Shown here piece after piece: positions 1 through 8,242 of a DNA stretch of 12,079 bases. A program made the position numbers and the translations under genes. The notes under the pieces are model-generated. The model saw only the letters and a list, made by a program, of their open reading frames with translations, was not told the origin of the DNA and did no database searches. Source of the DNA: Burkholderiales bacterium (lineage in GTDB: Bacteria > Pseudomonadota > Gammaproteobacteria > Burkholderiales > Burkholderiaceae_C); contig JAGWTL010000058.1 in assembly GCA_028869035.1 (NCBI GenBank), forward strand, positions 1 to 12,079, in the 5' to 3' direction. Position 1 is the first letter of the stretch. Every line of letters starts with the position of its first letter.

Positions 1-802
1 AGCCCTTGGCGATGTAGTTGCGCACGAACCAGATCACGATGGCGCCGGGCACGATGGTCAGCGTGCCGGCCGCGGCCAGCACGGCCCAGTCCATGCCGGC
101 CGCGGACACAGTGCGTGTCATGGTGGCCACGATGGGCTTGGCATCGACGCTGGTCAGGGTGCGCGCCATCAGCAGCTCTACCCAGCTGAACATGAAGCAG
201 AAGAAGGCCGCCACACCGACGCCGGACTTGATCAGCGGCATGAAGATGGTCAGGAAAAAGCGCGGGAAGGAATAGCCGTCGATGTAGGCGGTCTCGTCGA
301 TCTCGCGAGGGATGCCGCTCATGAAGCCTTCGAGGATCCAGACCGCCAGCGGCACGTTGAACACCAGATGCGCCAGCGCCACGGCGATGTGCGTGTCCAT
401 CAGGCCCAAGGTCGTGTAGAGCTGGAAGAAGGGCAGCAGGAACACCGCAGGCGGCGTCATGCGGTTGGTGAGCAGCCAGAAGAACACGTGCTTGTCGCCG
501 AGGAATCGGTAGCGCGAAAAGGCATAGGCGGCCGGCAACGCCACGGCGATGGAGATGATCGTGTTCAGCGCCACATAGATCATCGAGTTCACGTAACCCA
601 TGTACCAGGCCGGATCGGTGAAGATGACCTTGTAGTTGTCCCAGGTGAACGGCTGAGGCCACAGCGCGAAGGTCGAGAGGATCTCCTCGTTGGTGCGGAA
701 GGACATGTTGACCATCCAGTAGATCGGCAGGATGGCGAACAGCAGATAGGCCAGCAGGAACAGCACCCTCAGGCGCGGCAAGCGCAGGAACGGCTTAGCC
801 AT
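1..802 (-). CDS. glpQ: Glycerol ABC transporter permease GlpQ (C-terminus cut by window edge)
   Basis: This is an inner-membrane permease of the carbohydrate-type (MalG-like) ABC importers. The 267 residues present start MAKPFLRLPRLRVLFLLAYL and continue with hydrophobic segments typical of a six-helix permease. Near residue 165-200 there is the EAA cytoplasmic loop that docks on the ATPases, here in a variant form (DETAYIDGYSFPRFFLTIF) that keeps the D-G pair and the following F/I/P pattern. The ATG at 802 overlaps the end of the preceding permease gene by 8 bp and has an AGGGAGG Shine-Dalgarno site at 809-815, which fixes the start. Position as the fourth gene after two ATPases and one permease matches the glpSTPQ order of the Rhizobium glycerol transporter. 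The glycerol assignment rests on the neighbouring glpR and glpK; the family alone would only say sugar/polyol. The C-terminal end lies outside the window. Confidence 0.88.
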   Translation of the reverse strand, partial: MAKPFLRLPRLRVLFLLAYLLFAILPIYWMVNMSFRTNEEILSTFALWPQPFTWDNYKVIFTDPAWYMGYVNSMIYVALNTIISIAVALPAAYAFSRYRFLGDKHVFFWLLTNRMTPPAVFLLPFFQLYTTLGLMDTHIAVALAHLVFNVPLAVWILEGFMSGIPREIDETAYIDGYSFPRFFLTIFMPLIKSGVGVAAFFCFMFSWVELLMARTLTSVDAKPIVATMTRTVSAAGMDWAVLAAAGTLTIVPGAIVIWFVRNYIAKG

Positions 803-1672
803 GGCTGGCCTCCCTGTCCGACGTGCCCACGCGCTGCATCCAGTTGTAGAGCACGAAGCAAAGCAGCAAGATGATGAGGAAATAGATCAGCGAGAACGCC
901 GCGGCCGGCCCCAGGTCGAACTGGCCCACGGCCTTCTGCGTCAGGTACTGGCTCAGGAAGGTCGTCGCATTGCCCGGCCCGCCGCCGGTGAGCACAAAGG
1001 GTTCGGTGTAGATCATGAAACTGTCCATGAAACGCAGCAGCACGGCGATCATGAGCACACCGCGCAGCTTGGGCAGCTGGATGTAGCGGAACACCGCCAG
1101 GCGGCTGGCGCCGTCGATGCGCGCCGCCTGGTAGTAGGCATCGGGGATGCTGCGCAGGCCGGCGTAGCAGAGCAGCGCCACCAGCGGCGTCCAGTGCCAG
1201 ATGTCCATCACCAGCACCGTGACCCAGGCGTCGCGCGCGCTGCCGGTATAGCTGTAGTCGATGCCCAGCCGGGCCAGCGCGGCGCCGAGCAGGCCGATGT
1301 CGGTGCGGCCGTAGATCTGCCAGATCGTGCCCACCACGTTCCACGGGATCAGCAGCGAGATCGCCACCAGCACCAGCACGACCGAGGCGCGCCGCCCCTG
1401 CGCCGGCATGGACAGGGCCAGGGCGATGCCCAGCGGAATCTCGATCAGCAGCACCGAGCAGGAATAGACCATCTGCCGCCACAGCGCGGCGTGCAGCTCC
1501 TCGTCGCGCATCACCGCCTTGAACCATTCCGTGCCGACAAAGACACGGCGCTCGGGGCTGATGATGTCCTGCACCGAGTAGTTCACCACCGTCATCAGCG
1601 GCAGGATGGCCGAGAAGGCCACGCAGACCACCACGGGCAGGATCAGCCACCAGGCTTTCTGATTGACGGGTT

Positions 1673-1676
<4 letters not shown>
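795..1676 (-). CDS. glpP: Glycerol ABC transporter permease GlpP
   Basis: This 293-aa inner-membrane permease is the MalF-like partner of the next gene's product. It begins MKPVNQKAWWLILPVVVCVA, has about six hydrophobic segments, and carries a well-preserved EAA loop (YYQAARIDGASRLAVFRYIQ, then LPKL) through which it contacts the ATP-binding subunits. The ATG at 1676 shares the ATGA overlap with the end of the upstream ATPase gene, and an AAGGAG site lies 8 bases upstream (1685-1690). A longer reading of this frame back to 2261 exists but only because the GC-rich antisense frame stays open; it has no homology-like content before this Met. The gene is translationally coupled on both sides, as expected for stoichiometric subunits. 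Glycerol as substrate is inferred from the adjacent glpR-glpK pair and the glpSTPQ gene order. Confidence 0.9.
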
Positions 1677-2785
<1,109 letters not shown>

Positions 2786-2786
2786 C

Positions 2787-3887
2787 TCAACGCCCTCCCG
2801 CGCGGCCAGCGCGCCGCGGCGCCAGCAGCAGCGCTCCCGACGCGTCAAAGACATAAACCTGCGCCGGGTCCAGGCCCAGGTCCAGGTGCGCGCCCAGTTC
2901 GAAGCGGTGCACGCCGGTGAATTGCGCCACGAGCTCGCCCACCGGCGTGGCCACGTGCACAAAGGTGTCGGAGCCCGAGATCTCGGCCAGCTCCACGCTG
3001 CCGTGCAGCACCAGGCCGCCGGCCTGGGGGGCGAGATGCAGATCGCTGGAACGTACGCCCAGGGTCAGTTGGCCCCTTGCGCCCGGCGGCAATGCCAGCG
3101 GCAGGGGCGCGGGCGCCATCTGGCCTGCGCGCGGTTGCAGCACCACACCCTGCGCACCGGCTTCGGCCGCCAGCAGGTTCATGGGCGGGTCGCTGAAGGC
3201 GCGTGCCACGCGCAGGTTGCGCGGCGCGTGGAAGACCTCGGCCGTCGGCCCGTACTGCAGCAGCTCGCCGGCGTCGAGCACGGCCGTGTAACCGCCCAGC
3301 AGCAAGGCCTCGCCGGGCTCGGTGGTGGCATAGACCACGGTGGCGTCGGAAGCCGCGAAGAGCTGGGCCAGTTCCTCGCGCAACTCCTCGCGCAGCTTGT
3401 AGTCCAGATTCACCAGCGGTTCGTCCAGCAGCATCAGAGGCGCGGCCTTGGCCATGGCGCGGGCCAGCGCCACGCGCTGCTGCTGGCCGCCGGACAGCTC
3501 GGCCGGCAGGCGCTTCAGATAAGGCCCGATGTGCAGCCTGGCCGCCAGTTCGCGCACGCGCGCCTCGATACCGGCCTCGCGCCGCAGCTTGAGCGGCGAG
3601 GCGATGTTGTCGTAGACCGTCATCGACGGGTAGTTGATGAACTGCTGGTAGACCATGGCCACATTGCGTTCGCGCACCGGCACGCCGGTGACGTCGTGCC
3701 CGTCCACGCGCACCGCGCCCTGGGTCGGCCGGTCCAGGCCCGCCATCAGGCGCATCAGGCTGGTCTTGCCGGCCTGGGTAGCGCCCAGCAGCACGGTCAC
3801 GGCGCCGGGCTGCAGGTCCAGGTCCAGGGGGTAGAGTTGGGTGCCCGCCCCGACCACCTGACCCACGCGCTCCAGGCTCAGGCGCAT
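2787..3887 (-). CDS. glpS: Glycerol ABC transporter ATP-binding protein GlpS
   Basis: This 366-aa ATPase subunit is the first gene of the importer operon. It has Walker A GATQAGKT (35-42), Q-loop Gln81, a canonical signature LSGGQ (131-135), Walker B LMLLDEP with Glu156, and a normal D-loop (NLDYKL). The switch histidine is missing: the segment that should read YVTHD reads YATTEPGEA, placing Thr189 at the histidine position. A C-terminal TOBE-like region follows from about 240. I chose the ATG at 3887 (MRLSLERVGQVVG) because the N-terminus then matches the usual length for ABC ATPases; an in-frame ATG at 3911 would add 8 residues and neither has a strong ribosome site. The stop is one base from the glpT start. 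With glpT it forms a pair with complementary defects (see findings). Lineage: glycerol GlpS of rhizobial type, judged by motifs and context. Confidence 0.87.
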   Translation of the reverse strand: MRLSLERVGQVVGAGTQLYPLDLDLQPGAVTVLLGATQAGKTSLMRLMAGLDRPTQGAVRVDGHDVTGVPVRERNVAMVYQQFINYPSMTVYDNIASPLKLRREAGIEARVRELAARLHIGPYLKRLPAELSGGQQQRVALARAMAKAAPLMLLDEPLVNLDYKLREELREELAQLFAASDATVVYATTEPGEALLLGGYTAVLDAGELLQYGPTAEVFHAPRNLRVARAFSDPPMNLLAAEAGAQGVVLQPRAGQMAPAPLPLALPPGARGQLTLGVRSSDLHLAPQAGGLVLHGSVELAEISGSDTFVHVATPVGELVAQFTGVHRFELGAHLDLGLDPAQVYVFDASGALLLAPRRAGRAGGR

Positions 3888-4081
3888 GGCAGCCCCCGGG
3901 CGCAGGGCCATGCAGCAAGACGGCTGAGAATCAGGAATAAAGGGCGCATGACGTGGGTTATGTGTTTATTTTTTCGAATTTATTGTTTTTATGTTCGTTT
4001 TCTTTCGGTATTTTCCCTAATCTAGCGTCGCATTTGTTTGTTTATGGTCTACTCCCATCGGAACAAGAGGCCCGACGTACG
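3888..4081. promoter_or_regulatory. Divergent glpS/glpR control region with phased TTCG repeats
   Basis: The region separates the minus-strand transporter operon from plus-strand glpR. The stretch of about 3950-4050 is strikingly AT-rich compared with the GC-rich genes on both sides. It contains three TTCG motifs in the same orientation at 3973, 3994 and 4004, i.e. 21 and 10 bases apart, so all on about the same helix face. The middle one lies in TATGTTCGTT (3990-3999), which fits the half-site of the Escherichia coli GlpR operator (WATGTTCGWT, from memory of the published consensus); the first lies in the palindrome TTCGAA. I infer GlpR operator sites controlling both directions. I could not pick -35/-10 pairs with confidence for either direction. 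Confidence 0.55.
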
Positions 4082-4846
4082 ATGACCCCGAACCCACGCC
4101 AGACCCGCCTGCTCGAAGAAGTGCGCACCCACGGCTCCGCCTCCATCGAGGCCCTGGCCGAACAATTCCAGGTCACCTTGCAGACCGTGCGGCGCGATGT
4201 GCAGCGCCTGGCCGAGGCCGGCCTGCTGGCCCGCTTCCATGGCGGTGTGCGCCTGCCCAGCTCCACCACCGAGAACATCGCCTACCGCCAGCGCCAGGCC
4301 CTGCAGGCCGAAGGCAAGGCGCGCATCGCGCGCGCCATCGCGCAGCGCGTGCCCAACGGCTGCTCGCTGATCATGAACATCGGCACCACCATCGAGGCCG
4401 TGGCGCGCGAACTGGTGCGCCACCGGGGCCTGCGTGTCATCACCAACAACCTGCATGTGGCCTCCATCCTGATCGACAACCCGGGCTGCGAGGTCATCAT
4501 TGCCGGCGGCGTGGTGCGCGCGCTGGACCGCGGCATCGTGGGCGAGGCGACGGTGGACTTCATCAAGCAGTTCAAGGTGGACATCGGCCTGATCGGCATC
4601 AGCGGTATCGAGGCCGATGGAACACTACGCGACTACGATTACCGTGAGGTGAAAGTCGCCCGCACCATCATCGACCACTCGCGCGAGGTCTGGCTGGCCG
4701 CGGACCACAGCAAGTTCCACCGGCCGGCCATGGTGCAGCTGGCGCCGCTGGGGGACATCGACCGCCTCTTCACCGACGCCGAGCCGCCCGAGCTCTTCAC
4801 GCCCCTCATGGCCCAGGCCGGTGTGGAATGCGTGATCGCCAACTGA
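4082..4846 (+). CDS. glpR: DeoR-family glycerol-3-phosphate regulon repressor GlpR
   Basis: This 254-aa cytoplasmic transcription factor is close to the 252 residues of E. coli GlpR. Residues 6-57 form the DeoR winged helix-turn-helix (ASIEALAEQFQVTLQTVRRD, then LAEAGLLARFHGGVR). The C-terminal sugar-phosphate (ISOCOT-like) domain carries the family hallmarks: NIGTTIEAVARELV, VITNNLHVASIL, and the GlpR-typical block GLIGISGIEADGTLRDYDYR, followed by LAADHSKF. The DYDYRE segment in particular points to glycerol-3-phosphate regulators among DeoR proteins. The ATG at 4082 follows an AAGAGG site (4065-4070); the frame is open back to 3953, but that extension is AT-rich hydrophobic sequence inside the control region. 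It lies 24 bp ahead of glpK, forming a glpRK unit, and divergently from the transporter. It probably represses both from the intergenic sites, with relief by glycerol-3-phosphate. Confidence 0.92.
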   Translation: MTPNPRQTRLLEEVRTHGSASIEALAEQFQVTLQTVRRDVQRLAEAGLLARFHGGVRLPSSTTENIAYRQRQALQAEGKARIARAIAQRVPNGCSLIMNIGTTIEAVARELVRHRGLRVITNNLHVASILIDNPGCEVIIAGGVVRALDRGIVGEATVDFIKQFKVDIGLIGISGIEADGTLRDYDYREVKVARTIIDHSREVWLAADHSKFHRPAMVQLAPLGDIDRLFTDAEPPELFTPLMAQAGVECVIAN

Positions 4847-4855
4847 ACAGGCCCC

Positions 4856-4862
4856 AAAGGAG
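4856..4862 (+). promoter_or_regulatory. Strong ribosome binding site deciding the glpK GTG start
   Basis: AAAGGAG lies 8 bases before the GTG at 4871. It is the strongest ribosome site in the glp cluster. It supports a GTG start giving MDYLLALDQGTSS, which matches the family N-terminus; no suitable ATG is near. Confidence 0.8.
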
Positions 4863-4870
4863 ATACCGCC

Positions 4871-6364
4871 GTGGATTACCTGCTGGCCCTGGACCAGGGC
4901 ACTTCCAGCTCGCGCAGCATCGTCTTTCGCCGCGACGGCAGCATCGCGGCCATGGCGCAGCGCGAATTCCGCCAGATCTACCCGCAGCCCGGCTGGGTGG
5001 AGCACGACCCGATGGAGATCTGGCAGACCCAGCTGGAGACCGCGCGCGAGGTGCTGCGCCAGGCCGGGCTCGAAGCACGGCAGATCAAGGCCATAGGCAT
5101 CACCAACCAGCGCGAGACCACCGTGGTGTGGAACCGCCGCACCGGCCGGCCCATCTACAACGCCATCGTCTGGCAGGACCGGCGCGCCGAGCCCAGCTGC
5201 GCCGAGCTGCGCGCGCGCGGCTTGGAAGCTACGATCCGCGCCAAGACCGGCTTGCGCATCGACGCCTATTTCTCCGGCACCAAGCTCCAGTGGATCCTGG
5301 ACCACGTGCCCGAGGCGCGCCAGCACGCCGAACGCGGCGAGCTGGCCTTCGGCACCGTGGACGCCTGGCTGATCTGGCAGCTCACCGAAGGCCAGGTGCA
5401 TGTGACGGACGTCAGCAACGCCTCGCGCACCATGCTCTTCAACGTGCACGAGAACCGCTGGGACGCCGAACTCCTGGGCGCGCTGAACATCCCGCCTCAG
5501 CTCATGCCCGAGGTGCGCCCCTCCAGTGCCGATTTCGGCCGCACCGCAGCTGCGCTGCTGGGCGCGTCCATCCCGATCGGCGGCGTAGCCGGTGACCAGC
5601 AGAGCGCCCTGTTCGGCCAGGCCTGCTTCACCGCCGGCCAGGCCAAGAACACCTATGGCACGGGCTGCTTCATGCTCATGCACACGGGCCAACGCTTCCA
5701 CACCAGCGACAACGGCCTGATCACCACCAGCGCAGCCCAGCCGCGCGCCATACCCGAATTCGCGCTCGAAGGCAGCGTCTTCATCGGCGGCGCCGTGGTG
5801 CAGTGGCTACGCGACGGCCTGCACGCCATCCACAGCAGCGGCGAGGTGCAGAGCCTGGCGCAGAGCGTGCCCGACGCCGGCGGCGTGATGTTTGTGCCGG
5901 CCTTCACCGGCCTGGGCGCGCCCTACTGGCAGCCCGATGCGCGCGGCGCCATCGTCGGCCTCACACGCGGCACCACCCTCGCCCACATCGCGCGCGCCGC
6001 GCTCGAGAGCATCGCCTTCCAGAGCGCGGCCCTGCTGCAGGCCATGAGCCGCGACGCGGTGGAGAACGGCGGCGTGCCCGTCAGCGAGCTGCGCGTGGAC
6101 GGCGGCGCCTGCGTCAACGACTTCCTCATGCAGTTCCAGGCCGACCTGCTCGGCATCCCGGTGCTGCGGCCGGCCGTGGTTGAAACCACAGCCCTGGGCG
6201 CCGCCTACCTGGCCGGCCTGAGCAGCGGCCTGTACGACAACCTGGAAGAACTCTCGCGCCAGTGGCGCGTGGACCGCACCTTCGTGCCCACGCTGCCGCG
6301 CGCGCGCGCTGCGGAGCTGATGGAGCGCTGGGAGCACGCAGTGCGCCAGACCGTTGCCCTCTGA
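4871..6364 (+). CDS. glpK: Glycerol kinase GlpK
   Basis: This 497-aa FGGY-family kinase phosphorylates glycerol to sn-glycerol-3-phosphate with ATP, trapping glycerol delivered by the adjacent importer. The length matches E. coli GlpK (about 500). Visible elements in order: phosphate-binding DQGTSSSRSIVF with Asp8; glycerol-contacting NQRETT (Arg81, Glu82); DAYFSGTKL (Tyr133); GDQQSALFGQ with the catalytic-base Asp242; the adenosine motif NTYGTGCFML; and the FGGY C-terminal signature region GLGAPYWQPDARGAIVGLTR and RVDGGACVNDFLMQFQADLL. The start is a GTG with a strong ribosome site. Where the E. coli enzyme has the GGTR loop that binds the inhibitor fructose-1,6-bisphosphate, this one reads GAS (231-233), so the key arginine is a serine. 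The C-terminus also lacks the enteric IIA-Glc docking region. The enzyme is therefore probably controlled by GlpR at transcription and not by those effectors. Confidence 0.96.
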   Translation: MDYLLALDQGTSSSRSIVFRRDGSIAAMAQREFRQIYPQPGWVEHDPMEIWQTQLETAREVLRQAGLEARQIKAIGITNQRETTVVWNRRTGRPIYNAIVWQDRRAEPSCAELRARGLEATIRAKTGLRIDAYFSGTKLQWILDHVPEARQHAERGELAFGTVDAWLIWQLTEGQVHVTDVSNASRTMLFNVHENRWDAELLGALNIPPQLMPEVRPSSADFGRTAAALLGASIPIGGVAGDQQSALFGQACFTAGQAKNTYGTGCFMLMHTGQRFHTSDNGLITTSAAQPRAIPEFALEGSVFIGGAVVQWLRDGLHAIHSSGEVQSLAQSVPDAGGVMFVPAFTGLGAPYWQPDARGAIVGLTRGTTLAHIARAALESIAFQSAALLQAMSRDAVENGGVPVSELRVDGGACVNDFLMQFQADLLGIPVLRPAVVETTALGAAYLAGLSSGLYDNLEELSRQWRVDRTFVPTLPRARAAELMERWEHAVRQTVAL

Positions 6365-6393
6365 ACCCCGCGGGTAGCCGCAGCACAAGCTGC

Positions 6394-6399
6394 GACAAT
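6394..6399 (+). promoter_or_regulatory. Possible -10 element of a proC promoter
   Basis: In the 90-bp gap between glpK and proC the sequence CTGCGACAATGCC contains GACAAT, a frequent -10-like hexamer upstream of genes in this bacterial group. No good -35 box is seen 17 bases upstream. The gap length and the change of pathway suggest proC has its own promoter; the assignment of this site is tentative. Confidence 0.3.
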
Positions 6400-6454
6400 G
6401 CCCCAGGAATATTCCCTTGCGCACCCGGCGGCCGAGCGGCCACCCTGAGGACCC

Positions 6455-7270
6455 ATGAACGAACGCATTGCAATCATCGGCGGCGGCAATATGGCCAGCG
6501 CCATCATCGGCGGCCTGATCAAGAAGGGCCTGCCGGTTGCCCGCATCGAGGTGGTGGACACCAACCCCGAAGCACAGCAGCGGCTCAAGGACAACTTCGG
6601 CCTGGTGGCCCATGCCGAACCCGGCCCTTTCCTGAAGAACTTCCCCATCGTGATCTGGGCCGTCAAACCCCAGACCTTCAAGGACGCCGCACTACCCGCC
6701 GCACCCCATGTGCGCGACGCCCTGCACATGAGCGTGGCCGCCGGCATCCCCAGCGGCAGCATCGCGCGCTGGCTGGGCTGCGAGCGCATCGTGCGCAGCA
6801 TGCCCAACACACCGGCGCTGATCGGCCGGGGCATCACCGGCCTGTACGCGCGCGCCGGCGTGGGTGTGCAAGACCGTGAGCACATCGAACACATTGCCTC
6901 GGTCATGGGCGAGTTCGTCTGGGTCGAGCGCGAAGAACTGCTCGACGCCGTGACCGCGCTCTCGGGCTCGGGCCCGGCCTATGTGTTCTATTTCCTCGAA
7001 GCCATGGCCGCGGCTGGCGTGGAGATGGGCCTGAGCCACGCGCAGGCCTACCACCTCGCCGTGGAAACCTTCCGCGGCGCGGGCGAACTGGCCAAGTTCT
7101 CCGACGAGCCGCCCGAGGTGCTGCGCCAGCGCGTGACCTCCAAGGGCGGCACGACTTACGCGGCCATCACCAGTATGGACGCGAGCCAGGTCAAGGCACT
7201 GTTCGGTCAAGCCCTGCATGCGGCGGAGCGCAGGTCACATGAACTGGGTGCCGAGTTCGGCAAGGACTAG
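6455..7270 (+). CDS. proC: Pyrroline-5-carboxylate reductase ProC
   Basis: This 271-aa cytoplasmic enzyme performs the last step of proline synthesis, reducing 1-pyrroline-5-carboxylate with NAD(P)H. The N-terminal Rossmann fold opens with RIAIIGGGNMASAIIGGL (GGG at 9-11). Further family landmarks are VIWAVKPQTF, RSMPNTPALIGRGITGLYA, the catalytic/dimer-domain block ALSGSGPAYVFYFLEAMA, and the C-terminal signature VTSKGGTTYAAI. Length equals the usual family size, so the gene is complete. The ATG at 6455 has a GAGG site only 4 bases upstream, a short spacing. The gene starts 90 bp after glpK and is functionally unrelated to it. The TAG stop at 7268-7270 sits directly at the boundary of an insertion sequence: the IS landed at the very end of the gene without changing the protein, although it separates proC from whatever originally followed. 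Confidence 0.96.
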   Translation: MNERIAIIGGGNMASAIIGGLIKKGLPVARIEVVDTNPEAQQRLKDNFGLVAHAEPGPFLKNFPIVIWAVKPQTFKDAALPAAPHVRDALHMSVAAGIPSGSIARWLGCERIVRSMPNTPALIGRGITGLYARAGVGVQDREHIEHIASVMGEFVWVEREELLDAVTALSGSGPAYVFYFLEAMAAAGVEMGLSHAQAYHLAVETFRGAGELAKFSDEPPEVLRQRVTSKGGTTYAAITSMDASQVKALFGQALHAAERRSHELGAEFGKD

Positions 7271-8095
7271 GGCCTGTTAACACAAACCACGAAGGCCATC
7301 TGCCACGAGCACGAAGCTGAGAAAGCCAAGAAACATTGCATCGAGTTTCTCGAACCGAGAGAAGATGCGTCGGTAGCCCTTGAGCCGCCTGAACAGGCGC
7401 TCCACCTCGTTGCGCCGCTTGTACATCGCCCGGTCGTACTCCCAAGGTTCGATCCGGGTTCTCATCGGGGGTACGACCGGGATAAATCCAAGATCAAGGG
7501 CCAGCTGACGCGTCTCGTTGCCTTCGTAGGCGCGATCCATGAGCAAGTGAATTGGGCGGTTCGCTGGCCCCAGGCTTTGCAGCAGGCGTCTGCCTTCGGG
7601 CGCATCGTGAGCCTGTCCAGGCGACAGACAGAACGTCACGGCCGTTCGAGCATCCGCGGCAACCATATGAATCTTGGTGTTCCATCCGCCTCGGGACTTG
7701 CCGATGGCTTGCGGGCCGTTTTTTTTAGAGCACCTGTGCCATCGGGATGCACCTTGATGCTCGTGGAGTCCAACGACACCGCCTCGATCTTCACGCGCAC
7801 CAGTTGCTCGCGCTGCAACTCCTCGAACATCTTGTCCAGCACGCCAGCCTTGGTCCAGCGACGCATGCGCGTATAGATCGTGTGCCAATTACCGAACCGC
7901 TTGGGCAGCCCGCGCCACTTGCAGCCGTGCTCGGCAACATACAACATGGCGTTGACCACTTGCAGGTTGCTCAGGCTGACGTTGCCGCGCTGCACGGGGA
8001 AGCAGTGTTCGATGCGTTTGAATTGCTCGGGTGTGATCTCCATGCCTGCAGTTTCGCATTCGATGACTCTCGACACAATTAGTGTTAACACGCCC
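7270..8095 (-). mobile_element. IS5-family insertion sequence (IS427-like group), copy 1
   Basis: The element is about 826 bp. Its ends form inverted repeats: left GGGCCTGTTAACAC, right (inverted) GGGCGTGTTAACAC, with one mismatch. It is flanked by TA on both sides (7268-7269 and 8096-8097), consistent with a 2-bp TA duplication; since both junctions read CTAG, a 4-bp CTAG duplication with an 824-bp element is equally possible. It encodes one two-frame transposase on the minus strand whose stop codon lies in the left repeat. It looks intact and potentially mobile. The IS5-family call rests on the transposase motifs and target type; I cannot name the exact IS. Confidence 0.88.
7277..8043 (-). 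CDS. IS5-family transposase made by -1 frameshift (orfA + orfB)
   Basis: Two overlapping frames encode one DDE transposase. OrfA starts at ATG 8043 (MEITPEQFKRIEHCFPVQRG) and continues to 7636; a GTG at 8091 in the end repeat is a less likely start. OrfB is open from 7888 to 7277. They overlap at a run of eight A residues (plus-strand T8 at 7719-7726), a classic slippery tract, and a -1 slip there joins ALKK to NGPQAIGKSRGGWNTKIH. The fused product is about 255 aa, the normal size for this group. The N-terminal DUF4096-like region is followed by catalytic Asp92 (SLDST), then LLMDRAYEGN for the second Asp, and KRRNEVERLFRRLKGYRRIF for the third acidic residue. Because the slip yields an uninterrupted full-length enzyme, I read this as programmed frameshifting rather than decay. 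Confidence 0.85.
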
Positions 8096-8097
8096 TA

Positions 8098-8145
8098 GCC
8101 AAGGTGCTGCCCGAGAGCAAGGCGGTGAAGCTGGCGATCAACTGA
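8098..8145 (+). other. Possible 3' remnant of a gene (14-15 codons), origin unknown
   Basis: Immediately right of IS copy 1, one plus frame reads AKVLPESKAVKLAIN then TGA, with composition like real protein C-termini in this genome. Rejoined across the IS to proC, this frame is blocked by a TGA within the proC tail and has no start codon. It may be the stub of a gene whose 5' part was lost by IS-mediated rearrangement, or simply open GC-rich sequence. I do not recognise it. Confidence 0.25.
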
Positions 8146-8164
8146 GCTCGCCTCCGTCATGCAC

Positions 8165-8242
8165 CCAAAACGTTTGAGTTCACCCGAGTGCGGAAGCGGG
8201 CGAAGCCCGCTGTAGCACTTCGGGTGCAACGAAGGGTTAGGC
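8165..8242 (-). other. attC-like site 2 (3' end of gene cassette)
   Basis: Read on the minus strand, it starts with the R'' box GCCTAAC (8242-8236), a 5-base spacer, an L'' arm GTTGCACCCGAAGTGC, a central hairpin (GCGGGCTTCGCCCGC), an L' arm GCACTCGGGTGAAC, a spacer and then G followed by TTTTGG in the R' position (8171-8165). The arms pair except for two bases (G and A), both on the L'' side, as in characterised attC sites where unpaired bases define the recombining strand. The R' box departs from GTTRRRY, so whatever follows is not a standard cassette or attI sequence. Confidence 0.75.

Noticed and set aside
4625..5701. Minus-strand ORF of 358 codons opposite glpR/glpK
   Set aside because: It overlaps two well-supported genes over its whole length and has no recognisable motif.
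5807..6613. Minus-strand ORF of 268 codons across the glpK end and proC start
   Set aside because: Antisense shadow with no domain; both plus-strand genes are certain.
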